A DNA stretch of 64,000 nucleotides from Stenotrophomonas nitritireducens (GTDB lineage Bacteria; Pseudomonadota; Gammaproteobacteria; Xanthomonadales; Xanthomonadaceae). Shown here piece by piece: positions 1 through 8,482 of the stretch. How positions within the stretch are numbered: the first letter of the stretch is position 1; every line of letters starts with the position of its first letter. Location of the stretch: the NCBI RefSeq assembly GCF_001700965.1, contig NZ_CP016756.1, forward strand, positions 4,392,501 to 4,456,500, written 5' to 3'. Both the position numbers and the translations under genes were made by a program. The notes beneath the pieces are model-generated. The model was not told the DNA's origin, ran no database searches, and was given only the letters and a program-made list of their open reading frames with translations.

Positions 1-24
1 GGCGCGGCCGAGCTGAAGCCGTTT

Positions 25-1035
25 TTAAATCGTGCTGCACTGGCGCCAGCGCACCGGCTCATCAACGCCGGGGCGGGGGTTGAGCTGCACGCGGGTGGTG
101 CGCAGGGCCGGGTAGCGCTCAAGCTGCTTGCAGATCAAGGGCCACACCTGCGCATCCTCGCCACTGCGTTCCACCGACAGGGTGGAGCGGGTCAGCCAGA
201 TGCCGCTGACCACACCCGTGGTGCTGGCCAAGGCCTTGGACACGGATTGCTGGTAACGCAGCAAGGTGGCTGGGTCCGGGTCCTGCACCAGGTCGGCAGG
301 ATCTGCCGTCGTCGACGGGCTGCTGTGCTGTTTGGCGGCTTCCGCGGCAGGTTGCGGGTGGCCGGTGTCTGCCGGCGTGCTGCTGGCCGGTGCGGCGGGC
401 GCTGGCGCGACCGGTTCGGCTGCGGGCGGATCACTGCTCAGGGTCATGTAGCCCATGCCTACCAACAGGCCCAGCGTGACTGCGGCCAGGCCGGCGATGC
501 CGGTGTGGCGGACCGCTTCGCGGCGCGCGATGCCGGTCACCGTGTCGCTTACATCGATAGGCATGTAGGGCTTCAGCAGTTGCCAGAGCTGACGCCCGTC
601 AATGACTTCGATGGAATGCTTTTCGGCCTCGGCCAGGCCGTCACGTTCGACATGGCCTTCGGTGATCAGCAGGCCGCCAACCGCACCGGTGAGGCTGATC
701 GCCGAGGCCAGTTCGTGGATCGCGCCGGCGTCGAAACGATAGGCGCGGCCATGCTTGCACGACACCAGCCAGCGTTGGCCGCCGCGCTGAAGCAGGAAAT
801 CGCTGCTGGTGCCGCGGTCATTGTCTTCTTCATCCGTCAGCGGATGCAGGTCGCGCTGCTCGGCCATGGCCTGATGCACGATCCGCGAAAACTCACGCCA
901 GCGCATCCCTGCCAGCGCAGCCAGACCATGCTGGCGTTCGGTGCTGCGACGGGCGACCAACCACAGGTACGCCGACGCCAGGCCCCACAAGAGCAATGCA
1001 AGTACCAGGGCCAGAATCCACGAGAACATCGACAT
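25..1035 (-). CDS. Mrr-like restriction-endonuclease-fold membrane protein
   Basis: A 336-aa protein with an N-terminal membrane segment (about residues 5-27), a restriction-endonuclease-like domain (about 40-150) and a second membrane segment (about 180-198), followed by a Pro/Ala-rich linker and a C-terminal region of about 80 residues. The middle domain has the Mrr-type layout: Asp79 in a loop before the core strands, then a strand ending in S-C-K (Lys94) where the usual motif is (E/Q)xK, and a later strand and helix of the LLITEG type. The family includes DNA nucleases and inactive relatives. Because Gln/Glu is replaced by Ser, catalysis is uncertain. The C-terminal part is probably outside the cytoplasm, which is inferred from the two membrane segments. 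It is a single gene on the minus strand, and the next gene upstream is yggS. Confidence 0.65.
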   Translation of the reverse strand: MSMFSWILALVLALLLWGLASAYLWLVARRSTERQHGLAALAGMRWREFSRIVHQAMAEQRDLHPLTDEEDNDRGTSSDFLLQRGGQRWLVSCKHGRAYRFDAGAIHELASAISLTGAVGGLLITEGHVERDGLAEAEKHSIEVIDGRQLWQLLKPYMPIDVSDTVTGIARREAVRHTGIAGLAAVTLGLLVGMGYMTLSSDPPAAEPVAPAPAAPASSTPADTGHPQPAAEAAKQHSSPSTTADPADLVQDPDPATLLRYQQSVSKALASTTGVVSGIWLTRSTLSVERSGEDAQVWPLICKQLERYPALRTTRVQLNPRPGVDEPVRWRQCSTI

Positions 1036-1126
1036 ACCTGGGAAGCTTATGGAAGAGACTCAGTCTATCTGCACTGACGACTGTAAGGATCGGATGAGGT
1101 CGCCTTTTTTGAGCGATCTAGACCAA

Positions 1127-1945
1127 TTATTCCGCTGACGTGCCAACCGGCCAGTAGTGACTGTCCGGCACCGTGCGCGCACCGAAAATCGCCTGGCCGA
1201 CACGCACCACGGTGGCGCCTTCTTCGATGGCGATCTCGAAGTCACCCGACATGCCCATCGACAGCTCGTCCAACTGCATGCCGTCCGGTGCGTGCTGGCG
1301 CAGGCGCTCGCGCAATTCACGCAGGCGCACAAAACAGGCGCGCACCTGCTCGGGCTGGGCCGAAAAAAGCGCCAGCGTCATCAGACCACGCACCCTCAGC
1401 GCACCAGAGCGCGGCAGCGCCTGCAGGAAGTCGGCAACCTCGTCGGGGGCCAGGCCGTACTTGCTGGCTTCGTTGGAGGTGTTGACCTGTACGAATACGT
1501 CCAGCGAGCGGCCTTCGGACTGCAGGCGGCGCTCCAGCGTCTGTGCCAGGCGCAGGCTGTCCAGTGCCTGGAACTCGCTTGCGAAGCGCGCTACCAGTTT
1601 GGCCTTGTTGGTCTGCAGGTGGCCGATGACCGACCACTGCAGGTCACCCAGATCCTGCATGGCCTCCCATTTATGGTGAGCTTCCTGCACCTTGTTCTCG
1701 CCCAGCAAGCGGCAACCGGCCTGATAGGCCTGGCGGATATGCGCCTCGTCGATGGTCTTGCTGACCGGCAGCAGGCGCACGCTGGCAGGGTCGCGGCCCA
1801 CGCGTTGGCAGGCAGCGGCGATGCGTTCATGAACCAGGGCCAGGTTGCGGCGGAAGTCGTCCGCGGTTTCGGCGCGCGGGTATTGGCCGTGCAGGGCGTG
1901 CCGGGTCTGGGTGCCAGCAGCGGCTTCGGGGAGTGGGGTGTGCAT
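1127..1945 (-). CDS. yggS: YggS/PLPBP-family pyridoxal phosphate homeostasis protein
   Basis: A 272-aa cytosolic protein of the YggS/PROSC family, which binds pyridoxal 5'-phosphate without enzymatic turnover and buffers vitamin B6 and amino-acid metabolism. The PLP lysine lies in the P-V-S-K motif. The family signatures G-E-N-K-V-Q, H-x-x-G-x-L-Q-x-N-K and the C-terminal S-M-G-M-S-x-D-F-E-x-A-I are all visible, with G-x-x-I-F-G close to the end. The first 25 or so residues before D-D-F-R-R-N-L are longer than the family norm, so translation may start downstream, although no better start codon is obvious. It is monocistronic on the minus strand. Confidence 0.93.
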   Translation of the reverse strand: MHTPLPEAAAGTQTRHALHGQYPRAETADDFRRNLALVHERIAAACQRVGRDPASVRLLPVSKTIDEAHIRQAYQAGCRLLGENKVQEAHHKWEAMQDLGDLQWSVIGHLQTNKAKLVARFASEFQALDSLRLAQTLERRLQSEGRSLDVFVQVNTSNEASKYGLAPDEVADFLQALPRSGALRVRGLMTLALFSAQPEQVRACFVRLRELRERLRQHAPDGMQLDELSMGMSGDFEIAIEEGATVVRVGQAIFGARTVPDSHYWPVGTSAE

Positions 1946-2070
1946 GGTGCCTCCAGCAGTTTCAATGGCCGCAGGGGTGTTGGCATCGGCGGCCCCGAGG
2001 GGGCTGGATTATCGCGCGCCCCGGTGTTGCTGGCAGCAACAACAGACCGCCCAGCCGGAAAGGGGGCATG

Positions 2071-2133
2071 AAAAACCCGCCATCCGGTGCCGTGAGGGGA
2101 GGGAGACTTACGGCGCGGTACTGCTGGCGGGTT
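2071..2133 (-). terminator. Rho-independent terminator of the phasin gene
   Basis: The arms 2074-2082 and 2125-2133 are perfectly complementary 9-mers (AACCCGCCA/TGGCGGGTT). There is partial inner pairing (ccggtgccgt against acggcgcggt), and a run of five T follows on the minus strand at 2075-2071. It lies about 35 bp beyond the phasin stop codon and accounts for most of the gap between that gene and yggS. Confidence 0.6.
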
Positions 2134-2169
2134 CAAGGATTCTCACGCAACTAATGCTGCTTTGCAACA

Positions 2170-2634
2170 TTACTGGTCTTCAGCATGCTGCTCGCTGTGC
2201 GTTGCGCGGCTTTCGGCGCGGGTGAGGCGGCGATTGAGGGCGTCCAGGCGGTCGTTCAGCGCCTCCAGGTCGGAGCGGGAAGGCACATCCAGGCGCCGCA
2301 GCACGCTGTGCACCCGGTCCTCAAACGATTTCTCGACCCGGTCCCAGGTGCCGGCGGCGCGCTCGCGGGCCTGGCCCAAGGTGTTCTCCACCGTATCGCG
2401 CAGACTTTCGCCCTTGCTGGACTGCTCGCGTGAGCGGGCTTCCATGGTCTGGCCTTCCTTGACCAGCGTGTCGAACAGCTTGCTGCCCTCGGCCTGCGCG
2501 CGCGACAGCGCACCCAGGCCGGCCAGCCAGACCTGCTGCGCCGATTCGGTGACCTTCCTGGTCAGGCGTTCGGCCTGGCCTTGGCTACCTGCGGTGTCGT
2601 CCTCGTCTTCCGGGCGTTGCTCGTAAGTGGTCAT
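2170..2634 (-). CDS. Phasin family protein (PHA granule-associated, PhaF/PhaI type)
   Basis: A 154-aa, charged, almost wholly helical protein without signal peptide. The segment V-W-L-A-G-L-G-A-L-S-R-A is the hallmark of the PhaI/PhaF phasin family, whose members coat polyhydroxyalkanoate granules or act as general amphipathic chaperones. A C-terminal heptad-like region (about 115-145, with D-L-E-A-L-N-D-R-L-D-A-L repeats) predicts a coiled coil for oligomerisation. A terminator follows at 2071-2133. The next minus-strand gene upstream encodes a PHA-system protein, supporting a granule-related role, although no PHA synthase is in this window. It may have taken on a stress role in a genome without PHA synthesis. 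Confidence 0.85.
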   Translation of the reverse strand: MTTYEQRPEDEDDTAGSQGQAERLTRKVTESAQQVWLAGLGALSRAQAEGSKLFDTLVKEGQTMEARSREQSSKGESLRDTVENTLGQARERAAGTWDRVEKSFEDRVHSVLRRLDVPSRSDLEALNDRLDALNRRLTRAESRATHSEQHAEDQ

Positions 2635-2713
2635 GACGATGCTCCTGTGCGGGGTTGAAGAGTCCAGCTACACCGTAACGGCTCACGGGCCTGGTTTGTG
2701 TGACGGCGGTGGC

Positions 2714-2989
2714 TCAGCCGAGTTTGTCAGTCAGCACGCGTTGAATTTCTGATTCCACCATGCCTTTCATGGCCGACAGCAGGAAGCCCAGCTCGGCCTT
2801 GACCCGCACGGCGCCGGGCAGCAGCTCGATGGCGCCATCCACGCCGGAACGGTTGAAATGCAGCACTGCGCCTTCCCAGCGAGTAACCACGTCAAAGCGC
2901 TCCTGCAGTTTTTCGGCGACCTCGGCAATGGCGGTGCGGGCCTTGTCGTCGGACAGGGAATGAGCGTGCTGGATATCAATGGTCGACAT
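2714..2989 (-). CDS. Polyhydroxyalkanoic acid system family protein
   Basis: A 91-aa protein starting at the ATG at 2989 (M-S-T-I-D-I-Q). The open frame continues upstream, but that part overlaps the divergent FHA gene and has no coding character. The sequence matches the small PHA-granule-region family (PHA_gran_rgn): H-x-L-S-x-x-x-A near the N-terminus, a central W-x-G-x-x-L-x-F strand, a short hydrophobic G-A-I-E-L-x-P strand, and a terminal helix ending in the typical I-x-x-x-L-x-x-K. The biochemical function is not known. It lies 79 bp upstream of the phasin gene in the same direction, so the two may be co-transcribed. Confidence 0.8.
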   Translation of the reverse strand: MSTIDIQHAHSLSDDKARTAIAEVAEKLQERFDVVTRWEGAVLHFNRSGVDGAIELLPGAVRVKAELGFLLSAMKGMVESEIQRVLTDKLG

Positions 2990-3106
2990 GGGTGTGGCCT
3001 GTACGGCTGCAAGTAAGAAAGTTGCGCCATTGTGCGGACCCGCGCGGCGTAGTCCAAGCCTCACGAACAGCTTCTGCATGACGGGGCGACCTGCTAGTCT
3101 GCTGCG

Positions 3107-3919
3107 GTGCGTACTCTGCAAGTCCATTTCAGCAATCGTCAGCAGCCCGATCAGTCCTTGATGCCGGGCGTGCAGCGCATTGTCCGGCATGCGTCCGGGC
3201 AGGTCCGGCTGGGCGACGGCAGTGTCGGCCCCTTGCTGCTGGCGCAGTTCTGTACCGACCAGCGCGGGGTTTGGCTGCAGGTGGCCAACGGCGGCCGCGG
3301 CATCCATGTCAACGGTCGCCCGGTGCGGCGCATGGCGTTGTTGCGGGCCGGCGATTCGGTCTATGCCGACGGTGCGGAAATGCTGCTGCGGGGCGACTGC
3401 GAGCAGGTGACGCAACCGCCGGAAGCACCTGCCGAGGGCAGTGACGATCTGCGGGTGCTGCTGCGCGGGGTAGGTGGCCGTCACCACGGCCGCAGTTTCA
3501 CCTTGGACAAGCCGCGCAGCATCGGCAGCGATCCTGCCAGCGATATTCTCATCGACGACCCGGCCTTCGCCCCGCGTCATGCCCGCTTCGAGCGGCATGG
3601 CGACAAGGTATTGCTGCGCGACCTGGGCTCGGCCGAGGGTAGTCAGGTCAATGGCGTGATTACCCGCCACTGCTGGCTGCAGGCCGGTGACCAGGTGGTG
3701 TTTGAAGGCAACCACCGGTTCGTGCTGGAGGTGCCGCTGGGTCCGGTGTCCGCGCCAACGGCCTTCCTGCCGAAAGACGACGACGTGCCGGAACGGGTCA
3801 AGCCGTCAACGGCGGTGCCTGTCAAACCCGCGCGGCAGCGACGTTGGCCTTGGCTGCTGCTCAGCGCCTTGCTGCTGGGTGCGGCGATCAGCGCGCTGCT
3901 GCTGTTCGGGGCGCGCTGA
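3107..3919 (+). CDS. FHA domain protein with C-terminal membrane anchor
   Basis: A 270-aa protein read from a GTG start at 3107. Residues about 110-215 form a forkhead-associated domain: an R-S-I-G-S-D strand, a P-R-H-A-R-F segment corresponding to the phosphothreonine-binding SxxH loop, and a downstream G-S-x-V-N-G. The usual Ser of SxxH is Ala here. The first 100 residues resemble a second, degenerate FHA domain (G-x-x-V-N-G-R-P-V pattern). After a Pro-rich linker and an R-Q-R-R-W stop-transfer motif, one hydrophobic helix of about 20 residues (about 246-266) ends the protein, so it is probably tail-anchored with the FHA domains in the cytoplasm. It is divergent from the PHA gene pair. No kinase partner is seen nearby. 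Confidence 0.8.
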   Translation: MRTLQVHFSNRQQPDQSLMPGVQRIVRHASGQVRLGDGSVGPLLLAQFCTDQRGVWLQVANGGRGIHVNGRPVRRMALLRAGDSVYADGAEMLLRGDCEQVTQPPEAPAEGSDDLRVLLRGVGGRHHGRSFTLDKPRSIGSDPASDILIDDPAFAPRHARFERHGDKVLLRDLGSAEGSQVNGVITRHCWLQAGDQVVFEGNHRFVLEVPLGPVSAPTAFLPKDDDVPERVKPSTAVPVKPARQRRWPWLLLSALLLGAAISALLLFGAR

Positions 3920-4060
3920 GCACCTGTTGCGACGGCCTAGGTCATGCCGTTCAGGCACGGCTGAAACCGCCATCCACAATGGGTGCAGATGCAACTTTTC
4001 CCGGGTGGCCCAAGGCTGTTGCGCTGCGGCATACTAGGGGTTCTGCTCAACAGGTGTGAC

Positions 4061-5146
4061 ATGACTCGCGCATTCAATTTCAGTGCCGGCCCTGCGGCAT
4101 TGCCGGAATCGGTCCTGCGTCAGGCGCAGGCGGAGATGTTGGAATGGAATGGCGTAGGCGCGTCCATTGTCGAGATCAGTCATCGCAGTGCCGATTTCAT
4201 GGCCGTGGCGGCCCAGGCCGAAGCCGATCTGCGGACGTTGATCGGTATTCCGGATGACTATGCGGTGCTGTTCCTTGGTGGCGGTGCCACCACCCAGCAG
4301 GCGCTGCTGCCGTTGAATTTCGCCAGCCCCGGGCAACGCGCTGACTATGTGGTCAGTGGCCACTGGGGCAAGACCGCGATCAAGCAGGCCAAGCCCTACG
4401 TGGATGTGAACATCGCCGCCACCGGCGAGGCCAGCGGGTTCCGCGATATTCCGCCGCGTTCGCAATGGCAGCTGTCGGCCGATGCGGCCTATGTGCACAT
4501 CACCGCCAACGAGACCATCCATGGCGTCGAATTCCGCGATGTGCCGGACGTTGGCGAGGTCCCGCTGATCGCCGATTTCAGCTCGTCGATTGCGTCCGAG
4601 CCGATTGATGTGTCGCGTTATGGCGTTATCTACGCCGGCGCGCAGAAGAACCTGGGCCCGGTCGGCATTGCCGTGGTCATCATTCGCCGCGATCTGCTGG
4701 CACGTGCTGGCCAGCCGCGCGCGGACATCTTTGATTACCGCTCGCACGTCGAGCGCGATTCCATGTTGAACACACCGCCGACCTGGAACTGGTATCTGGC
4801 CGGCTTGATGTTCAAGTGGATGCTGGCCCAGGGCGGTGTGGAAGCCTTCGCCAAGCTGAGCATGGCCAAGTCTTCCGCGGTCTATGAGGCCATCGACGGT
4901 TCGGGCGGCTTCTACCGCAATGAGGTGGCTTCGGCCGTGCGTTCGCGCATGAACATTCCGTTCTTCCTGCCCAGCGAAGAGCTCAACGCGCGTTTTGTCA
5001 GTGAGTCCAAGGCCGCCGGTCTGCTGGCGCTGAAGGGCCACAAGGCTGTCGGCGGCATCCGGGCTTCGCTGTACAACGCCATGCCGCTGGAAGGTGCGCA
5101 GGCGCTTGCAGCGTTCATGCGTGATTTCCAGCAGCGCAACGGCTGA
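4061..5146 (+). CDS. serC: Phosphoserine aminotransferase
   Basis: A 361-aa PLP enzyme of class V that converts 3-phosphohydroxypyruvate and glutamate to phosphoserine, and acts in the pyridoxine pathway. The start is the ATG at 4061, giving the conserved N-terminus [13 protein letters not shown]. The substrate motif G-G-G-A-T-T-Q and the PLP-lysine region [10 protein letters not shown] are present, and the C-terminal [16 protein letters not shown] is diagnostic. The length is normal. pheA follows after 50 bp and aroA lies further downstream, giving the common serC-pheA-aroA amino-acid cluster. Confidence 0.97.
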   Translation: MTRAFNFSAGPAALPESVLRQAQAEMLEWNGVGASIVEISHRSADFMAVAAQAEADLRTLIGIPDDYAVLFLGGGATTQQALLPLNFASPGQRADYVVSGHWGKTAIKQAKPYVDVNIAATGEASGFRDIPPRSQWQLSADAAYVHITANETIHGVEFRDVPDVGEVPLIADFSSSIASEPIDVSRYGVIYAGAQKNLGPVGIAVVIIRRDLLARAGQPRADIFDYRSHVERDSMLNTPPTWNWYLAGLMFKWMLAQGGVEAFAKLSMAKSSAVYEAIDGSGGFYRNEVASAVRSRMNIPFFLPSEELNARFVSESKAAGLLALKGHKAVGGIRASLYNAMPLEGAQALAAFMRDFQQRNG

Positions 5147-5196
5147 ACCATTCCCGCCGTGCGCAGCGCGCCGGCCAGTAACAGGTAGACGATTCC

Positions 5197-6435
5197 ATGG
5201 CGACCAAGCCAAGCAAGAACGCCAGCAAGACCCCGCCGGCTGCGGCAACCAAGCCGGTTGCCAAAAAAGCAGCAGCCAACAAGGCGCCAGCCAAGAAGCC
5301 TTCGGTCAAGCAAGCAGCTGCCAGCAAGAAGGCGGCCGACAGCTTGACCGTCGCCAAGCCGGTGTTGTCGGACGTGCGCGCCAAGATCGACCAGATCGAT
5401 CGCAGCATCCAGGCATTGATTGCCGAGCGGGCAAACTTCGCCCACCAGGTTGGCAAGGCCAAGGGCAAGCTGGCTGCGGCCGTCGACTATTACCGCCCCG
5501 AGCGCGAAGCGCAGGTGCTGCGCATGGTGGTGGACCGCAACGAAGGCCCGCTCAGCGACGAGGTGCTGGTACATGTGTACCGCGAAATCATGTCGGCCTG
5601 CCTGGCCCAGCAGGAGCCGCTGAAGATCGGTTATCTCGGTCCGGAAGGCACCTTCAGCCAGCAGGCCGTGCTCAAGCACTTTGGCCGCTCGGCGATGGGC
5701 TTGCCGATGGCCAGCATCGAAGAAGTGTTCCAGGAAGTGGAAGCGGGCAACGCCGATTTCGGCGTGGTGCCGGTGGAAAACTCCGGGCAGGGCACGATCC
5801 AGATCACGCTGGACATGTTCCTGACTTCCAATCTCAAGATCTGCGGCGAAGTGGAGCTGCGGGTACAGCAGTTCCTGATGTCGCGCAGTGGGCGCATCGA
5901 GGATATCGAGCGCATTTATGCGCATCCGCAGTCGTTCATGCAGACCTCGGCCTGGTTGCGCGCCAATCTGCCCAAGGCGGAGAAGATTCCGGTCTCCAGC
6001 AATGCCGAAGGCGCGCGTCGCGCCCGCAATGCGGAAGACGCGGCCGCCATTGGTGGCGAGAGTGCAGGGCACGTCTACGGTTTGAAGAAGGTGGTGACCA
6101 AGCCGATCCAGAACGATGCGGACAACACCACCCGTTTCCTGGTGATCGGCCGGCAACTGTTCCCGTCGTCGGGCCATGACCGCACCTCGGTGCTGGTCTT
6201 CATCCACGACAAGCCCGGCGCCCTGTTCGACGTGCTGAGCCCGTTCGCGCGCCATGGCATCAGCATGAACCGCATCGAGTCGCGTCCGTCGCACCAGGCC
6301 AAGTGGGAATACGGTTTCTTCATCGACCTGGCCGGCCATATCGAAGACGAATCGATGCAGGCTGCCTTGGCCGAATTGAAGGCGCACTCGGCGCAGATCA
6401 AGGTGCTCGGCTCCTATCCGGTCGCCGTGCCCTGA
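5197..6435 (+). CDS. pheA: Bifunctional chorismate mutase / prephenate dehydratase
   Basis: A 412-aa P-protein of phenylalanine synthesis. Residues about 55-145 form an AroQ chorismate mutase (V-R-A-K-I-D-Q-I-D start). About 155-330 form prephenate dehydratase (G-Y-L-G-P-E-G-T-F-S-Q and the T-T-R-F motif). About 340-410 form the ACT regulatory domain, with E-S-R-P motif and G-A-L-F, that normally senses phenylalanine. The first 45 or so residues are an unusual Lys/Ala/Pro-rich tail resembling bacterial histone-H1-like proteins; it is continuous with the gene and not needed for either activity. serC lies 50 bp upstream and aroA 141 bp downstream. Confidence 0.96.
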   Translation: MATKPSKNASKTPPAAATKPVAKKAAANKAPAKKPSVKQAAASKKAADSLTVAKPVLSDVRAKIDQIDRSIQALIAERANFAHQVGKAKGKLAAAVDYYRPEREAQVLRMVVDRNEGPLSDEVLVHVYREIMSACLAQQEPLKIGYLGPEGTFSQQAVLKHFGRSAMGLPMASIEEVFQEVEAGNADFGVVPVENSGQGTIQITLDMFLTSNLKICGEVELRVQQFLMSRSGRIEDIERIYAHPQSFMQTSAWLRANLPKAEKIPVSSNAEGARRARNAEDAAAIGGESAGHVYGLKKVVTKPIQNDADNTTRFLVIGRQLFPSSGHDRTSVLVFIHDKPGALFDVLSPFARHGISMNRIESRPSHQAKWEYGFFIDLAGHIEDESMQAALAELKAHSAQIKVLGSYPVAVP

Positions 6436-6448
6436 GCAATGCGCAGTT

Positions 6449-6500
6449 CCTTCCCCCGCACGCGGGGGAAGGTGCCCGAAGGGCGGAAGGGGGCGCTTTT
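6449..6500. repeat. Intergenic inverted-repeat element
   Basis: Between pheA and aroA, a near-perfect palindrome (ccttcccccg/cgggggaagg, about 6452-6475) is followed by a gcccgaagggc inverted repeat and a G-rich tail. The same layout occurs at about 21865-21913, suggesting a dispersed intergenic family. At the RNA level it would form a strong hairpin and could attenuate read-through from pheA. Confidence 0.55.
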
Positions 6501-6576
6501 CCGTCAGCAGCCCAGCAACCCGCACATTCTTCTTTCCTGCATTCGCGGAAGGAACACAGCAGATCAGAGAGACCGC

Positions 6577-7890
6577 ATGACCTCCCAGCCCTACTGGATT
6601 GCACACAAAGGTTCCGCCCTGCAGGGTACGCTCGCCATTCCCGGCGACAAGTCGGTATCCCACCGCTCGGTGATGTTTGCTGCACTGGCCGATGGCGTAT
6701 CGCATATCGAGGGCTTCCTGGAAGGCGAGGACACCCGCGCCACCGCGGCGATCTTCGAGCAGATGGGCGTGCGCTTTGAAACGCCGTCGCCGTCGCAGCG
6801 CATCGTCCATGGCGTGGGCGTGGATGGCTTGAAGGCCCCGCAGGCGGCGTTGGATTGCGGCAATGCCGGTACCGGCATGCGCTTGCTGGCCGGCCTGCTG
6901 GCGGCGCAGCCGTTCGACTCCACCCTCATTGGTGACGAATCGCTGTCCAAGCGGCCGATGCGCAGGGTTACCGCGCCGCTGGCGCAGATGGGCGCCAGCA
7001 TCGACACCCAGGAAGACGGTACGCCGCCGCTGCATATCCACGGTGGGCAGGCGCTGCACGGTATCGACTACGCGTTGCCGGTCGCCAGTGCGCAGGTGAA
7101 GTCGGCGGTGTTGCTCGCCGGCCTGTACGCGCAGGGCGAAACCTCGGTGGTCGAGCCGCATCCGACCCGTGACTACACCGAACGCATGCTGCGTGCGTTT
7201 GGCGTGGAGATCGATTTCGAACCGGGCAAGGCGCGCCTGCGTGGCGGCCAGCGTCTGCGTGCGACCGATATCGCGGTGCCGGCGGATTTCTCGTCCTCGG
7301 CGTTCTTCATCGTCGCCGCCAGCGTCATTCCTGGCTCGGAAGTGCGACTGCGTTCGGTCGGTTTGAATCCGCGTCGTACCGGCCTGCTGGCCGCACTGCG
7401 GCTGATGGGCGCGGACATCCGTGAGGAAAACCACGCCGAGCACGGCGGAGAGCAGGTTGCCGATCTGATCGTGCGCCATGCCCAACTCAAGGGCGCGGAA
7501 ATTCCGGAAGACCTGGTGCCGGACATGATCGATGAGTTCCCGGCGCTGTTCGTTGCCGCTGCGGCGGCGCAGGGCCAGACCGTGGTGCGCGGCGCGGCCG
7601 AACTGCGGGTCAAGGAATCGGACCGTCTGGCCGCCATGGCCACCGGCCTGCGCACGCTGGGCCTGCGCGTCGACGAAACCGAAGATGGCGCCACCATCCA
7701 CGGCGGCGCGTTGGGCAGCGGCACGATCGAGAGCCACGGCGACCATCGCATCTCGATGGCCTTCGCCATCGCTGGCCAGCTCAGTACCGGTGAGGTGCGC
7801 ATCAACGATGTGGCCAACGTGGCGACCTCGTTCCCGGGCTTTGACAGCCTGGCCAGTGGTGCCGGCTTCGGGCTTAGCGTCCGCTCCTGA
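6577..7890 (+). CDS. aroA: 3-phosphoshikimate 1-carboxyvinyltransferase (EPSP synthase)
   Basis: A 437-aa enzyme joining shikimate-3-phosphate and phosphoenolpyruvate in aromatic amino-acid synthesis. The ATG at 6577 is chosen because the protein then begins a few residues before the conserved I-P-G-D-K-S-V-S-H-R. The frame upstream only crosses the intergenic repeat. The signatures G-N-A-G-T-G-M-R, D-Y-T-E-R-M-L, the R-V-K-E-S-D-R-L motif and the C-terminal G-D-H-R-I-S-M-A are all visible. The L-x-G-N-A-G-T-G-M-R form suggests a class II-like (bacterial A-class variant) enzyme. Its 3' end overlaps the convergent TonB gene by 17 bp. Confidence 0.97.
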   Translation: MTSQPYWIAHKGSALQGTLAIPGDKSVSHRSVMFAALADGVSHIEGFLEGEDTRATAAIFEQMGVRFETPSPSQRIVHGVGVDGLKAPQAALDCGNAGTGMRLLAGLLAAQPFDSTLIGDESLSKRPMRRVTAPLAQMGASIDTQEDGTPPLHIHGGQALHGIDYALPVASAQVKSAVLLAGLYAQGETSVVEPHPTRDYTERMLRAFGVEIDFEPGKARLRGGQRLRATDIAVPADFSSSAFFIVAASVIPGSEVRLRSVGLNPRRTGLLAALRLMGADIREENHAEHGGEQVADLIVRHAQLKGAEIPEDLVPDMIDEFPALFVAAAAAQGQTVVRGAAELRVKESDRLAAMATGLRTLGLRVDETEDGATIHGGALGSGTIESHGDHRISMAFAIAGQLSTGEVRINDVANVATSFPGFDSLASGAGFGLSVRS

Positions 7891-8374
7891 ATTCCACCGG
7901 CACCTGCACCACGCTGTTAATGGCGCGGCCATCCCGCATCGCGGGCTGGAAGCGCCATTGCTGCAAGGCTTGCAAGGCAGCCTGGTCCAAGGCGGCATCA
8001 ATCCCGCCCTCGTGGCCGATCACCGCTGCGTGGCTGACCGCACCCTTGTTGTCCACCTGCAGCCGCACGATCACGTCGCCCTCGACGCCCGCAGTGAGCG
8101 CGCCGGCCGGGTAGCTGGGCATGGGGTTGCCGGGCAACGGATTGGCATCGTTGTTGCCGGCGGTACTGATGACGGAGGTGCTGTCGGCGGTGGTTATCGA
8201 TACCGGGCCGGTAGCGGCCGGGCCCTGCAGCCCGCGATAACCCAGCCAGCCAAACAAGGTCAGTACGCCGACCGCCAGAGCCACCCACAGCAACGCCGCA
8301 CTGACGCCATGCGTCTGGACAGGCGCGGCCGGTGCGGGACGATGGGTTGTGGAGTGCTGAGGGATGCTGGACAT
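7874..8374 (-). CDS. TonB-family energy transducer (short)
   Basis: A 166-aa protein with one N-terminal membrane helix (about residues 25-45), a short linker and a TonB C-terminal domain (about 85-163). The core Y-P-x-x-A-x-x-x-G-x-x-G-x-V-x-V-x-x-x-V-x-x-x-G pattern is kept, as are L-D-x-A-A-L-x-A-L and a W-R-F-x-P-A strand. TonB proteins couple proton motive force via ExbBD to outer-membrane receptors. The linker is very short for spanning the periplasm, so the partner may be unusual. It is convergent and overlapping with aroA, and lies 108 bp downstream of a second TonB-like gene on the same strand. Confidence 0.85.
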   Translation of the reverse strand: MSSIPQHSTTHRPAPAAPVQTHGVSAALLWVALAVGVLTLFGWLGYRGLQGPAATGPVSITTADSTSVISTAGNNDANPLPGNPMPSYPAGALTAGVEGDVIVRLQVDNKGAVSHAAVIGHEGGIDAALDQAALQALQQWRFQPAMRDGRAINSVVQVPVEFRSGR

Positions 8375-8482
8375 CGACTTGGGTGCTCTGCGTAACGTCT
8401 ACGCGGCAAGTCTGGTCCCGCACTCCCAAACGGCGAGTGACTTTGGGCAGAACCCGGCGTCCTTGGGGAGCCGGGGTTCAGT

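Noticed and set aside
4912..8001. A 1029-codon open frame on the minus strand
   Set aside because: It runs antisense through the well-supported serC, pheA and aroA genes. Long antisense open frames are expected at this GC content.
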